Source of the DNA: Tessaracoccus palaemonis
GTDB lineage: Bacteria > Actinomycetota > Actinomycetes > Propionibacteriales > Propionibacteriaceae
Assembly: GCF_019316905.1 (NCBI RefSeq)
Contig: NZ_CP079216.1
Coordinates: forward strand, 2,232,001-2,296,000
DNA: 64,000 nt
Reading direction: 5' to 3'
Made by a program: the position numbers and the translations under genes. This document shows positions 7,300 through 15,982 of the stretch, in pieces; positions within the stretch are counted from its first letter, which is position 1, and every line of letters starts with the position of its first letter. Under the pieces are notes generated by a model. That model worked only from the letters and a program-made list of their open reading frames with translations, ran no database searches and was not told the DNA's origin.

Positions 7300-8438
7300 C
7301 GCATCTCCCCTCGTCGATGGCCGAACCCTCGCACTGACGCGTCGGGGATCTCGTCGGCCAGGCGGCTGTGCAGGTCGAGCATCTGCCGGACCGTCCTGGA
7401 CCAGCTGTACTGCTCCGCGCGAGCGCGGGCGGCCTCCCGCAGCTCGGGCCCGAGACGCGGCACCAGGGACTCGACGGCGTCGGCGAGCAGCTCGGGGTCC
7501 GGGTCCGCGGACGCGCCGGACGACGCGTCGACGAGTTCGTGCGCACCGCCCCGGTTGGACGTCACCACCGGCGTCCCGCAGGCCAGTGCCTCCAGCACTG
7601 CGAGCCCGAAGGTCTCCGCCGGGCAGACGGACAGGGACACGTCGGCCGCCGCGATGCGCCGGGCGACCTCCTCGCGGCCTGCGACGAAGCCGTGGAAGTG
7701 GACGGGGGCGTCACCCGCGAGAGCCTCCAGCTCGGCCAGGTCGGGGCCGGTCCCGTAGAGGTCGAGCCGGACGGGGCGCCCTCTACGGTGCAGCTCCACG
7801 ACGGTGGCCACGGCCAGCTGCGGGCTCTTCTCATGCGACAGGCGCCCCACGTAGCACAGCTTCAGGAGCCCGTCGTCGGCCGGCGCCCCCTTCGCAGGGT
7901 GGAAGATGTCGAGATCCACGCCCAACGGGACGAGCTCCAGCTGTGCGCCGGTGGACTCGAACTCGTCGGCCGCGTACCGGCTCGTCACCACGACGCGGTC
8001 GAACTCCTTCGCGAGGCGCCGGTTGAGGGCGCCGACCGCGGTCTCCACTCCGAAGGAGCGGCGGGCCCACATGGACAGCATGTCGCTCAGCTGCTCGTGG
8101 CTGAACAGCACCGACCCGACGTTGTTGCGGCTCGCCCAGCGGCCCGCCGGGGACAGTGTCCACTTGTCGGAGACCTCGATGGAGGTGGGCCGGAACCGGC
8201 CGAGCACGTCGAGGGCGCGCCAGGGGCGAAAGATCATGCGGTACTGCTGGGAGACCTTCGGCGCCCGGACGGTGACGAGGATGCCGGCCTCGGTCTCGGT
8301 CACCTCGTCACGCTCCCCCGGCGCCACGAAGATCCGGGTGTGCCCGGCCGCCACGTACCCCTTGCCCAGCTCCTCGATGACCACCTTCATGCCCCCGGAG
8401 GTGGGGCCGACGAAGTTGGCGAGCTGGGCTATCCGCAT
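7296..8438 (-). CDS. GT4-family glycosyltransferase
   Basis: A retaining glycosyltransferase of the GT-B fold, 380 residues. The N-terminal domain begins MRIAQLANFVGPTSGGMK, with the Gly-Gly loop that binds donor phosphate. The C-terminal donor-binding domain shows CYVGRLSHEKSPQLA, the lysine-containing motif typical of GT4, and the catalytic glutamate in SVCPAETFGLAVLEALA (E-x7-E pattern). Donor and acceptor are unknown; GT4 enzymes in actinobacteria often add mannose or GlcNAc to lipids, mycothiol precursors or polysaccharides. TATATT six bases before the ATG suggests a leaderless mRNA. It is co-transcribed with the following membrane protein. Confidence 0.88.
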   Translation of the reverse strand: MRIAQLANFVGPTSGGMKVVIEELGKGYVAAGHTRIFVAPGERDEVTETEAGILVTVRAPKVSQQYRMIFRPWRALDVLGRFRPTSIEVSDKWTLSPAGRWASRNNVGSVLFSHEQLSDMLSMWARRSFGVETAVGALNRRLAKEFDRVVVTSRYAADEFESTGAQLELVPLGVDLDIFHPAKGAPADDGLLKLCYVGRLSHEKSPQLAVATVVELHRRGRPVRLDLYGTGPDLAELEALAGDAPVHFHGFVAGREEVARRIAAADVSLSVCPAETFGLAVLEALACGTPVVTSNRGGAHELVDASSGASADPDPELLADAVESLVPRLGPELREAARARAEQYSWSRTVRQMLDLHSRLADEIPDASVRGFGHRRGEMR

Positions 8439-8444
8439 CCCCCC

Positions 8445-8450
8445 AATATA
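8445..8450 (-). promoter_or_regulatory. -10 box for the glycosyltransferase gene
   Basis: TATATT on the minus strand lies six bases (GGGGGG) before ATG 8438. It falls just after the stop of the upstream permease gene, giving the glycosyltransferase pair its own probable leaderless transcript. Confidence 0.45.
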
Positions 8451-8460
8451 GGGGGATGCG

Positions 8461-9486
8461 TCACTGGTTCCTGCGCGCGAGCACCGCCCGTTGCAGGAGC
8501 ACGAACACCAGAAGGATGCCGCCGGTGATGATGGTCGTCGCCTCCGGGGGCACCGTGCCGTCGCGGGTGATCAGGACGTTCATCAGCCCCAGCACCAGAG
8601 CGCCGACGACCGAGCCGAGCACGAACCCGGCGCCGCCGGTCAGCAGGGTTCCACCGATCACGGTGGCAGCGATCGCGTCCAGCTCCCAGCCGATGCCCGT
8701 GATGTTCTGCGCGATACCGAGCCGCGCGGTGTAGATGACCGCGGCGACGCCGGCGAGCAGCCCGCTGATGACGTAGACCCACATCTTGGTCCGGTGCACG
8801 GGCAGCCCCATGAGCTGCGCGGACTGCTCGGACCCACCGATGGCGTACACCGTGCGTCCCGTCCGGGTCCGGTGCAGGGTGAAGAACGCGACCACCACGA
8901 CGACCAGCGCCACGAGGACACCGGGCGTGATCACGAGGTCGTTGACCTTCGGGCCGTCGATGATCTTCCACTGCTCGGCGAGCACCCTGAAGGCGGACTC
9001 GTCCGGCAGCCGCCCCGGCTTGGTGCTCAGCATCGAGGCCAGCCCCCTCGCGAGGAACATCATGGCCAACGTCGCGATGAACGGCTGCACGTTGAAGTAC
9101 TGGATCAGGACCCCCGAAGCCAGCCCGAACGCCGCGCCGATCAGGATCATCAGGATCATCACGAGCCAGGGGTTCCAGCCGGAGTTGATCAGCATGACTC
9201 CGGAGACCGAACTGAAGGCGATCACGGCGCCGACCGACAGATCGATGCCCCCCGTCAGGATGACGAACGTCAGTCCGACGGCCAGGACGATCAGGTGTGC
9301 GTTGTTGATGAGCAGATTCGAGATCGTGCTCATCTGGACGATGCGCCCGTAGGCCACCTCGCCGTAGATCACCATGCCCACGAAGATGACGAGCGCGGCG
9401 AGGGTGGGCAGCAGGTCAAGGCGGAGTCGGGGCCGGGTCCTGGCGCCGGTCGGGGCCTCGGGCCGGGTCACGGTTGCGGAGCTCAT
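8461..9486 (-). CDS. yjfF: Sugar ABC transporter permease (YjfF-like)
   Basis: Inner-membrane permease of the BPD_transp_2 (RbsC) family, 341 residues with about ten hydrophobic helices. The signature LTGGIDLSVGAVIAFSSVSG and the coupling-loop sequence YAIGGSEQSAQLMGL are clear. It resembles YjfF, one of two permeases of the E. coli galactofuranose importer YtfQ-YtfR-YtfT-YjfF. The ATG at 9486 overlaps the stop of the preceding permease (ATGA), so the two are translated together and likely form a heterodimer. It is the last gene of the sugar importer operon. Confidence 0.87.
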   Translation of the reverse strand: MSSATVTRPEAPTGARTRPRLRLDLLPTLAALVIFVGMVIYGEVAYGRIVQMSTISNLLINNAHLIVLAVGLTFVILTGGIDLSVGAVIAFSSVSGVMLINSGWNPWLVMILMILIGAAFGLASGVLIQYFNVQPFIATLAMMFLARGLASMLSTKPGRLPDESAFRVLAEQWKIIDGPKVNDLVITPGVLVALVVVVVAFFTLHRTRTGRTVYAIGGSEQSAQLMGLPVHRTKMWVYVISGLLAGVAAVIYTARLGIAQNITGIGWELDAIAATVIGGTLLTGGAGFVLGSVVGALVLGLMNVLITRDGTVPPEATTIITGGILLVFVLLQRAVLARRNQ

Positions 9487-10538
9487 GCCGCCACCTCCTT
9501 CACCAGGGGCGCAGGCCGCGACATGGTCCTGCGCCGGACGAACAGCTGACGGACCCGCTGCGACTGGAGCAGACACAGCACGACGATCACGATGGCCTTG
9601 AAGGCCGGGGTCGCCGACGAGGAGATCCCGAGGAACACCACCGTCTTGTCCAGCGTGGCGATGAGGAGTGCGCCGATGGTCGCCCCCGTCAGGTTGAACT
9701 TGCCACCGGCGAGCGAGGTGCCCCCGATGACGACGGCGAGGATCGCGTCCATCTCCATCTGATCGCCCGTCCTGGAGATGTCGACCGTCATGACCGAAGC
9801 CGTGGCGAACACCCCGGCGACGCCGGCGGTCAGTCCCGAGATGGCGTAGACGGCCAGCAGCATGCCGCGACGGTTGACGCCGGCGAGGCGGGCGGCAGCG
9901 GGGTCCATGCCGATGGCCTCGATCATCAGCCCCAACGCGCTCCGCCGCACCAGGAGGCCGAGCAGCACGACGATGAGCACGGCGAAGACGAACACGACGG
10001 GCAGGCCGAGCACGTAGCCGTTGGCGATCCACCGGAACGTGTCGTTCGTCGCGGCCGTGTTCTGCCCGGAGGTGATGACCTTCGCCACGCCGCGGCCGGC
10101 CAGCATCATCACCAGGGTGCTGATGAACGGCTGCAGCCCCACCACGGACACCAGCACGCCGTTGACCAGGCCGAGCACGACGCTGATGCCGAGCGCCAGA
10201 GCGAGGGCCGTCAGGGCCGCGCCCGGCGTGTTCCCTGCGCCGGCGAGCAGCTCCATGGAGGCGGCCCCGGCCACGACCATCACGGAGCCGACCGAGAGGT
10301 CGATCCCGCTCGTCGCGACGACCAGACACATGCCCAGCGCGATCATCATCACCGGGGCGGCCGCCCGCAGGATGTCGATCACGTTGCCCACCAGCGCGCC
10401 GTTGCTCGCGTTGTAGCCGATGCTGAGATAGCTCGGGTCCTTGGCCACGTTGACCGCCAGCAGCAGGATGATCGCGACGATCCCCCACACGTACTGGCGT
10501 TTCAACACGCCCTTGATCCCGTCACTCTGCCCGGTCAT
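9483..10538 (-). CDS. ytfT: Sugar ABC transporter permease (YtfT-like)
   Basis: The first of two paired permeases, 351 residues, RbsC-type fold. It carries VVATSGIDLSVGSVMVVAG, the same membrane signature as its partner, and the cytoplasmic loop MIEAIGMDPAAARLAGV that contacts the ATPase. ATG 10538 was chosen because GGAGGAGG lies six bases upstream. The start is inside the last codons of the ATPase gene (17-base overlap), and the end overlaps the second permease by four bases. By analogy it moves a furanose or pyranose monosaccharide; the exact sugar is not shown by sequence. Confidence 0.88.
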   Translation of the reverse strand: MTGQSDGIKGVLKRQYVWGIVAIILLLAVNVAKDPSYLSIGYNASNGALVGNVIDILRAAAPVMMIALGMCLVVATSGIDLSVGSVMVVAGAASMELLAGAGNTPGAALTALALALGISVVLGLVNGVLVSVVGLQPFISTLVMMLAGRGVAKVITSGQNTAATNDTFRWIANGYVLGLPVVFVFAVLIVVLLGLLVRRSALGLMIEAIGMDPAAARLAGVNRRGMLLAVYAISGLTAGVAGVFATASVMTVDISRTGDQMEMDAILAVVIGGTSLAGGKFNLTGATIGALLIATLDKTVVFLGISSSATPAFKAIVIVVLCLLQSQRVRQLFVRRRTMSRPAPLVKEVAA

Positions 10539-12108
10539 GGGCGACCTCCTCCACACTCACCACGGCCTCCTCGGATGCCGCCGCCCTGGTGGCGGCCGCG
10601 ATGCCGTCACTGGCGATGATATTGACGATGTCGTCGGCGCTCAGGCCTTCCCTGTTGGCGAGCTCCGCGATCTTGCGGTGGTCCTTCAGCACGACGATGC
10701 GGTCGCTCAGGCGGACCACCTCCTCCAGCTCGGAGGAGATGAACACGACGGTCACGCCGTCACGCGCCAGCTGCACCACCCGCTCCTGGATCTCGGCCTT
10801 GGCGCCGACGTCGATGCCGCGGGTGGGCTCGTCGAGGATCAGCAGCTCCGGCTGCGTGGCAAGCCAGCGCCCGAGCAGCACCTTCTGCTGGTTGCCTCCG
10901 GACAACGTCCGGATGGGACGGTCCGGATCGGCGGGGCGGACGTTGAGCTCCGTCATGTAGCGATCAACCATGGCGTCTGCCTCCCGACGGGGCAGCGGCC
11001 GGGCCCAGCCCCGCTTCGCCTGCACGCCGAGCACGATGTTCTCGCGCACGCTCAGGTCGCGGATGATCCCTTCGTCGCGGCGGTTCTCGCTGGAGAACGC
11101 GATGCGGTGCCGGAGCGCGGCGGCCGGGCTGCGGACCTCCGCGGCGGCCCCCCCGACCTCGACGGCCCCGCCCTCGAGGCGGTCCGCCCCGAACATGAGA
11201 CGCGCAAGCTCGGTGCGCCCCGACCCCAGCAGGCCGGCGAAGCCGACGATCTCGCCCCTGTGGAGCTCGAGGTCCGTCGGCTCGATGGCGCCCTTCCGCG
11301 CGATCCCCGTAGCCCGGTACACGACCTCGGTGTCGGCGAGGTCCCGCGCACCGCCCCCCTCGAGACTCCTGAGGGCGGCGATGTCCTTGCCGATCATGGC
11401 GGCGATCAGGCTCGCCCGGTCCAGGTCCTTCGTGAGGTACTCCCCCACGAAGCTGCCGTTGCGCAGCACGGTCAGCCGGTCGCTGATCGCGTAGACCTGG
11501 TCGAGGAAGTGGGAGACGAAGAGGATCGCCACGCCCTCGTCCCGCAGGCGCCTGATCACCGAGAAGAGCTGCTCCACCTCCCGCGCGTCGAGGCTGGAGG
11601 TGGGCTCGTCGAGGATCAGCACCTTCGCGTTGGTGACCACGGACCGGCTGATGGCGACGAGCTGCTGCATCGCCAGCGACAGCGAGCTGAGCGGCGCCCT
11701 CGGGTTCAGGTGACCGAGGCCGAGCTTCCCGAGCGCCTCGCGCGCCCGCGCATGGGTCGCCTTCCATCGGATACCGAACGGGCCGTGCACCTCGTGCCCG
11801 AGCATGACGTTCTCGCCGATCGTCAGGTTGGCGCAGAGGTTCACCTCCTGATAGACGGTCGAGATGCCGGCCGCCTGCGCGTCGGCCGTCCCGCCGAGCT
11901 TCAGGTCCCTGCCGTCGATGAGGATCTGGCCATCATCGATGTGATAGACGCCCGTCAGCGCCTTGATGAGGGTGGACTTTCCCGCGCCGTTCTCGCCCAT
12001 CAGCGTGTGCACTTCTCCCGGCAGCAGCCGGAAGTCCACGTCGTCGAGGGCCTTGACGCCGGGGAAGGATATCGAGATGGACTTCATCTCGACGATGGGG
12101 CTGGTCAT
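10522..12108 (-). CDS. ytfR: Sugar ABC transporter ATP-binding protein (YtfR-like)
   Basis: A double-domain ATPase of the MglA/RbsA class, 528 residues. The N-terminal domain has Walker [10 protein letters not shown], a divergent signature SLSLAMQQ and Walker [13 protein letters not shown]. The C-terminal domain has a degenerate P-loop (GLLGSGRTE), a good signature [10 protein letters not shown] and Walker [16 protein letters not shown] 12108 has GGGAG at the right distance. It powers the YtfT/YjfF permeases encoded immediately downstream. A long GC hairpin separates it from the binding-protein gene upstream. Confidence 0.9.
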   Translation of the reverse strand: MTSPIVEMKSISISFPGVKALDDVDFRLLPGEVHTLMGENGAGKSTLIKALTGVYHIDDGQILIDGRDLKLGGTADAQAAGISTVYQEVNLCANLTIGENVMLGHEVHGPFGIRWKATHARAREALGKLGLGHLNPRAPLSSLSLAMQQLVAISRSVVTNAKVLILDEPTSSLDAREVEQLFSVIRRLRDEGVAILFVSHFLDQVYAISDRLTVLRNGSFVGEYLTKDLDRASLIAAMIGKDIAALRSLEGGGARDLADTEVVYRATGIARKGAIEPTDLELHRGEIVGFAGLLGSGRTELARLMFGADRLEGGAVEVGGAAAEVRSPAAALRHRIAFSSENRRDEGIIRDLSVRENIVLGVQAKRGWARPLPRREADAMVDRYMTELNVRPADPDRPIRTLSGGNQQKVLLGRWLATQPELLILDEPTRGIDVGAKAEIQERVVQLARDGVTVVFISSELEEVVRLSDRIVVLKDHRKIAELANREGLSADDIVNIIASDGIAAATRAAASEEAVVSVEEVAHDRAE

Positions 12109-12158
12109 GGCCATCTCCCTAGGTCTGGTTGTTCGGCGGCCACGCGTGCCGCCGGGAG

Positions 12159-12187
12159 GCGGGCGGGGCGCTCGGCGCCCCGCCCGC
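12159..12187 (-). terminator. Intra-operon hairpin between binding protein and ATPase genes
   Basis: GCGGGCGGGGCGC (12159-12171) and GCGCCCCGCCCGC (12175-12187) form a perfect 13-bp stem with a three-base loop. Such hairpins after binding-protein genes commonly stabilise the upstream mRNA or cut downstream transcription, yielding more binding protein than membrane components. No U-run follows. Confidence 0.65.
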
Positions 12188-12208
12188 TGCTGCCGACTGG
12201 CACGTGGG

Positions 12209-13219
12209 TCAGAACTTGCGGTCCGGAAGGGCCTCGGAGGCGGCCTCGGGCGAATCGAACGTCTCGCTCGGGACGATGATGTAGGGATCGACCTCCTCAC
12301 CGGCCAGGGTCTTCTTCACGACGTCGAGGGCCGTCTCCCCGAACAGCGGGTTGTACTCCGCGACGAAGGACAGCTTCCCGTCTGCAAGGGCCTGGAGGGC
12401 GTTCTTCGTGCCGTCGATCGTCGCGATCTTGACGTCGACGCCCGGGGTCAGCCCTGCCTCCTCGACGGCCTGCACCGCGCCGAGGCCCATCTCGTCGTTC
12501 TGCGCGAACACCAGCTGGACGTCGTTGTTGTTCGACTTCAGCACGGTCTCGAAGACGCTCTTCGCCTCCTCGGTCGACCAGTTGGCCGTCTGCGCGCCGA
12601 GCTTGGTGAACTTGTCATTGCTGCCGATGACCTCGTCCCAGCCGACGTTGCGCTCGTTGACGACCGACACGCCGGCCGGGCCCTCGAGGGTGAAGTACTT
12701 CGCCCCGTCCGGGAAGGCCGAGACCGCCCAGTTCGCCACGGAGGCCGACACCTCCTTGTTGTCCGGCGCGATGCGGGTCACGTACAGGCTGGTGTCATCC
12801 GGCTCGATGCCGCGGTCGATGAGGATGACGGGGATCTCCGCCTCCTGGGCGCGCTTCAGCGAGTCCTCCCAGCCGGACCCTTCCGTGGCGGACAGCAGGA
12901 TCACGTCCACACCCTCGTCCACGAACGAGGTGAAGGCGTCGATCTGCGACTTCTGATCGAGCTTGGCCGCAGGGGCGTACTTGAGGTCGAAGCCGGCGTC
13001 CTGGGTGAACGTGTCCTGCACGTTCTGCTCGTTGGCCTTGCGCCAGGCCCCCTCGGGGCCGACGGCGACGAAGCCGATGGTGGTGAGATCATCTCCCGAA
13101 CCGCCGGTTCCGGCGGTGTCCTCACTGCCGGCGTTGCCGCCCCCGCAGGCGGTGAGCCCCAGCGCGAGGGCTCCCGTGGTCAGGAGGCCGATGGCCGTCC
13201 TCACGATGCGACGAGTCAT
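12209..13219 (-). CDS. ytfQ: Sugar ABC transporter substrate-binding lipoprotein (YtfQ-like)
   Basis: A periplasmic-binding-protein-type lipoprotein, 336 residues. The signal peptide ends in a lipobox, LTAC, followed by Gly/Ser-rich linker. The mature part has the type-1 sugar-binding fold; GWEDSLKRAQEAEIPVILIDR and FAQNDEMGLGAVQAV align with the galactofuranose-binding protein YtfQ of E. coli. ATG 13219 follows AGGAGA. It is the first gene of the importer transcript from the operator-covered promoter. The ligand is probably a monosaccharide; galactofuranose or galactose is a fair guess by homology only. Confidence 0.88.
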   Translation of the reverse strand: MTRRIVRTAIGLLTTGALALGLTACGGGNAGSEDTAGTGGSGDDLTTIGFVAVGPEGAWRKANEQNVQDTFTQDAGFDLKYAPAAKLDQKSQIDAFTSFVDEGVDVILLSATEGSGWEDSLKRAQEAEIPVILIDRGIEPDDTSLYVTRIAPDNKEVSASVANWAVSAFPDGAKYFTLEGPAGVSVVNERNVGWDEVIGSNDKFTKLGAQTANWSTEEAKSVFETVLKSNNNDVQLVFAQNDEMGLGAVQAVEEAGLTPGVDVKIATIDGTKNALQALADGKLSFVAEYNPLFGETALDVVKKTLAGEEVDPYIIVPSETFDSPEAASEALPDRKF

Positions 13220-13282
13220 GTTCGTTGTTCTCCTCTTTGAGAGGACCCTGGGCCGGGTCCGTTGGTGGCGCTCCACTGCGCC

Positions 13283-13318
13283 CCGCGTGTTACCGGGAAC
13301 ATTACCGGTAACACGCGG
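13283..13318. promoter_or_regulatory. Palindromic operator for the LacI-family regulator
   Basis: A perfect 14-bp inverted repeat: CCGCGTGTTACCGG at 13283-13296 and CCGGTAACACGCGG at 13305-13318, eight bases apart. Within it are two LacI-type 14-mers, TGTTACCGGGAACA and (minus strand) TGTTACCGGTAATG, each with the central CG typical of LacI operators. It overlaps the predicted -10 box of the binding-protein promoter and is within 2.7 kb of the only LacI-family gene in the window, so binding would repress the importer. Confidence 0.78.
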
Positions 13319-13329
13319 CCGGGGGGCAA
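13301..13329 (-). promoter_or_regulatory. Predicted promoter of the sugar importer operon
   Basis: On the minus strand, TTGCCC (-35, 13324-13329) and GGTAAT (-10, 13301-13306) are 17 bases apart. The -10 lies inside the palindromic operator. The transcript would start near 13294 and leave a leader of about 75 bases ending in a good ribosome-binding site. Confidence 0.5.
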
Positions 13330-13373
13330 GGGGTTTCAGATAACGTTTAGGTCACGGTCCCGATGGGACGGCG

Positions 13374-14897
13374 TCAGTCGTCCTCGGCGGCCGAGGCGAT
13401 CATCTCGACCACGGTCTGGACGGTGACGCCCGGGCCGTTGGAGATCTCCCCCACCTTGTCGCGATCCTTGAGGACGATGATTCGGTCGGCGAGGCGGAGC
13501 ACCTCGCTGAACTCGGAGGAGATGAACACCACGGCCATGCCCTGATCGACCATCGCCGCCACCCGCCGTTGGATGGCGACCTTCGACCCGATGTCCACAC
13601 CGCGGGTGGGCTCATCGAGGATGAGGACCCGCGGCCGGGTCGCGAGAAGTCGAGCGAGGAGGATCTTCTGCTGCTGGCCTCCCGACAACAGCCCGGCCGG
13701 GGTCTCGGGCGAGAGCTGCTCGAGGCCGAACAGCTCCCTCGCCCAGGTCACGATCTCCGCCCGCTCGCGACGCGACACGCGCGACCGCCAGCCGCGCATG
13801 GCCTGCAGGCTGAGCACCACGTTGTCCGCCACCGTCATCTCGGCGATGATGCCGTCGACCGTCCGGTCCTGCGCCGAGAGCACGACCCGGTGCCGCAGCC
13901 CGCTGGCGGGCGAGTCGACCCGCACCCTGCGGCCGTCGATGGTCAGGGTCCCCTGCGACGTCGGCGTGACGCCCGCCAGCAGCCTGGCCAACTCCGTACG
14001 CCCGGATCCCCGCAGCCCGATGAACCCGACGATCTCGCCGCGGTAGAGCGCGAGATCCGTCCGGGCGAACACGCCGGAACGCCCGAAGCCCTCCGCCAGG
14101 AGGACGGGATCGCCCTCCGGATCCTGCCGGTGCGCGCGCCGTTCTGATCCGATCTCCCTGAGGGCGTCGACGCTCCTCCCGAGCATCAGCGAGATCAGCT
14201 CGACGCGATCGATGGTGTCGGCCTCCCGTTCCGCGACCACCCGGCCGTCCCGGAGCACCGTCACCCGGTCGCTGATCGCGAACACCTGCTCCAGGAAGTG
14301 CGACACGAACACGATCGCCATCCCGTCGTCGCGGAGACGCCGGAGCACCTTGAACAGCAGCGCGACGTCGGCAGGCGCCAGGCTGGAGGTCGGCTCGTCG
14401 AGCAGCAGCACGCGCGGTCTGCCCACCATCGCACGCGCGACGGCCACGAGCTGCTGTGTCGAGGGCGACAGGGCGTTGAGCCTCGTGCGCAGGTCGAGGT
14501 CCTCGAGCCCGAGGCGGGACAGCACCTCCGCGGCCGCCGCCCGTGTCGCGCCCCAGTCGATGCCGAACCGGCCGCGAGGCTCGTGCCCGAGCATCACGTT
14601 CTCTGCGACGGTCAGGTTCCCGCTCAGGTGGATGTCCTGGAAGACCGTTGCGATCCCCGCCGCCCGGCTGGCCGCCGGGTTGGCGAGCGCGACGGGCTCG
14701 CCGTCGAGGAGGATCTCCCCCGAGGCGATGGGTCGGACACCGTTGAGGACGTTGATGACGGTGGACTTACCCGCCCCGTTCTCGCCGAGCAGCGCATGCA
14801 CCTCACCGGGGAACAGCGCGATGTCCACCCCGTCGAGGGCCAGCATCCCCGGGTACTCCACGGTGACGCCCACGAGTTCGAGGACAGGCTGCGTCAT
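13374..14897 (-). CDS. Second sugar ABC transporter ATP-binding protein
   Basis: A double-domain ATPase, 507 residues, clearly paralogous to the one at 10522-12108. The first domain has Walker [10 protein letters not shown], a divergent signature ALSPSTQQ and Walker [12 protein letters not shown]. The second has GLRGSGRTE, a canonical signature LLSGGQQQKI and [12 protein letters not shown]. Both domains look intact. It has no permease or binding protein of its own here: it is squeezed between the LacI gene (four-base overlap) and the operator. It may serve the same permeases, an unlinked transporter, or replace the other ATPase under other conditions. Confidence 0.87.
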   Translation of the reverse strand: MTQPVLELVGVTVEYPGMLALDGVDIALFPGEVHALLGENGAGKSTVINVLNGVRPIASGEILLDGEPVALANPAASRAAGIATVFQDIHLSGNLTVAENVMLGHEPRGRFGIDWGATRAAAAEVLSRLGLEDLDLRTRLNALSPSTQQLVAVARAMVGRPRVLLLDEPTSSLAPADVALLFKVLRRLRDDGMAIVFVSHFLEQVFAISDRVTVLRDGRVVAEREADTIDRVELISLMLGRSVDALREIGSERRAHRQDPEGDPVLLAEGFGRSGVFARTDLALYRGEIVGFIGLRGSGRTELARLLAGVTPTSQGTLTIDGRRVRVDSPASGLRHRVVLSAQDRTVDGIIAEMTVADNVVLSLQAMRGWRSRVSRRERAEIVTWARELFGLEQLSPETPAGLLSGGQQQKILLARLLATRPRVLILDEPTRGVDIGSKVAIQRRVAAMVDQGMAVVFISSEFSEVLRLADRIIVLKDRDKVGEISNGPGVTVQTVVEMIASAAEDD

Positions 14898-15919
14898 CCC
14901 AGCCCCCCTCTCGGCGCGGCGACCGACAGGCGGCGGACGAGCTCGATCGGCAGCCGGGTCCGCTGCGGGACATCGCGCCCCTTCGCTGCCGCGATGACGA
15001 TCTCCAGTGCCTTGGCGCCGATGGCGTGGAAGTCCTGCCGGACGGTCGTCAGGGGCGGCAGGAAGTGCGCGGTCATGGGGAGATCGTCGAAGCCGACGAT
15101 GCTCATCTCGTCTGGCACCGAGATGCCGCGCTCCGAGAAGCCGTGGATCAGCCCGAGCGCAGACTCGTCATTGGCGGCGAAGATCGCCGTGTAGTCGGGG
15201 CGTCGCTTGAGCCCGAGCGCGTACTCGTAGGCGAAGTCGGCGCTCCAGTCCCCCACCACGATCGGCCGCTCGACGAGCTTCCACGCCTTGGCCCGCTCGT
15301 GGAAGGCACGCTCCCTCGCGCGGGCGTCGAGCCAGTCGAGCGGTCCGGCCAGGTGCAGGATGTCGCGGTGCCCCAGCTCGGCCAGATGATCGACCAGCAG
15401 GTTGGTGCCCATCCTCTGGTCCGCGGAGACCGTGACGAAGGTCGGGTCCCTGTCCGACTTCACCACGACCACGGGGACCCTGAACTCGATCTGCCGCAGC
15501 GCCGAGAGCGAGGTGGAGCGCGGGGCGATGACGCAGATGCCGTCGACGCCCTGGGCCGACAGCTGCTCGATGCCCTCCCGCGGGCCCGCGGGATCCTCCG
15601 CCCGCAGGGTGACAGACGTCACGGAGTAGTCGGCCTCGCCCGCCGCCAGCTCGATGCCGCGCAGGGTGTGCGTGGGCCCGTAGGCGAAGTGGCTCTCCAT
15701 CAGCACCCCGATGCGCTGGTGCCGCTGCGTAGCCAGGGCGCGCGCAGCATTGCTGGGGCGGTAGTTGAGCTCTGCGATGGCAGCGAGCACCCTGTCGCGG
15801 GTATCGGGTCGGATGTTCGGGGCGTCGTTCAGCACGCGCGACACCGTCATGTGGGACACGCCGGCCCGCGCCGCCACCTGTCGGATGTTGGGGCGCTCGT
15901 GAGCGGGGTCAGTTGCCAC
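14894..15919 (-). CDS. LacI-family transcriptional regulator
   Basis: A 341-residue repressor. The N-terminal helix-turn-helix reads NIRQVAARAGVSHMTVSRVLN and is followed by the hinge helix NYRPSNAARALAT. The rest is a sugar-binding periplasmic-protein-like domain, ending in IVGFDDLPMTAHFLPPLTTV, which is typical for LacI/GalR members. It starts with GTG 15919 after a strong GGGAGGT site. It overlaps the second ATPase gene by four bases and precedes the operator-bearing sugar importer, making it the obvious local regulator. Its effector is presumably the imported sugar or a phosphorylated derivative. Confidence 0.92.
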   Translation of the reverse strand: MATDPAHERPNIRQVAARAGVSHMTVSRVLNDAPNIRPDTRDRVLAAIAELNYRPSNAARALATQRHQRIGVLMESHFAYGPTHTLRGIELAAGEADYSVTSVTLRAEDPAGPREGIEQLSAQGVDGICVIAPRSTSLSALRQIEFRVPVVVVKSDRDPTFVTVSADQRMGTNLLVDHLAELGHRDILHLAGPLDWLDARARERAFHERAKAWKLVERPIVVGDWSADFAYEYALGLKRRPDYTAIFAANDESALGLIHGFSERGISVPDEMSIVGFDDLPMTAHFLPPLTTVRQDFHAIGAKALEIVIAAAKGRDVPQRTRLPIELVRRLSVAAPRGGLG

Positions 15920-15982
15920 TACACCTCCCGCCGGACACCACTGGGTCAGAGCTTAGCGGGCCGACCTCGGCCGCGGCCGCTC

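Noticed and set aside
8461-10488. A single 675-codon frame covering both sugar permease genes
   Set aside because: The first half is the out-of-frame reading of the YtfT-like gene; permease sequence begins only at ATG 9486.
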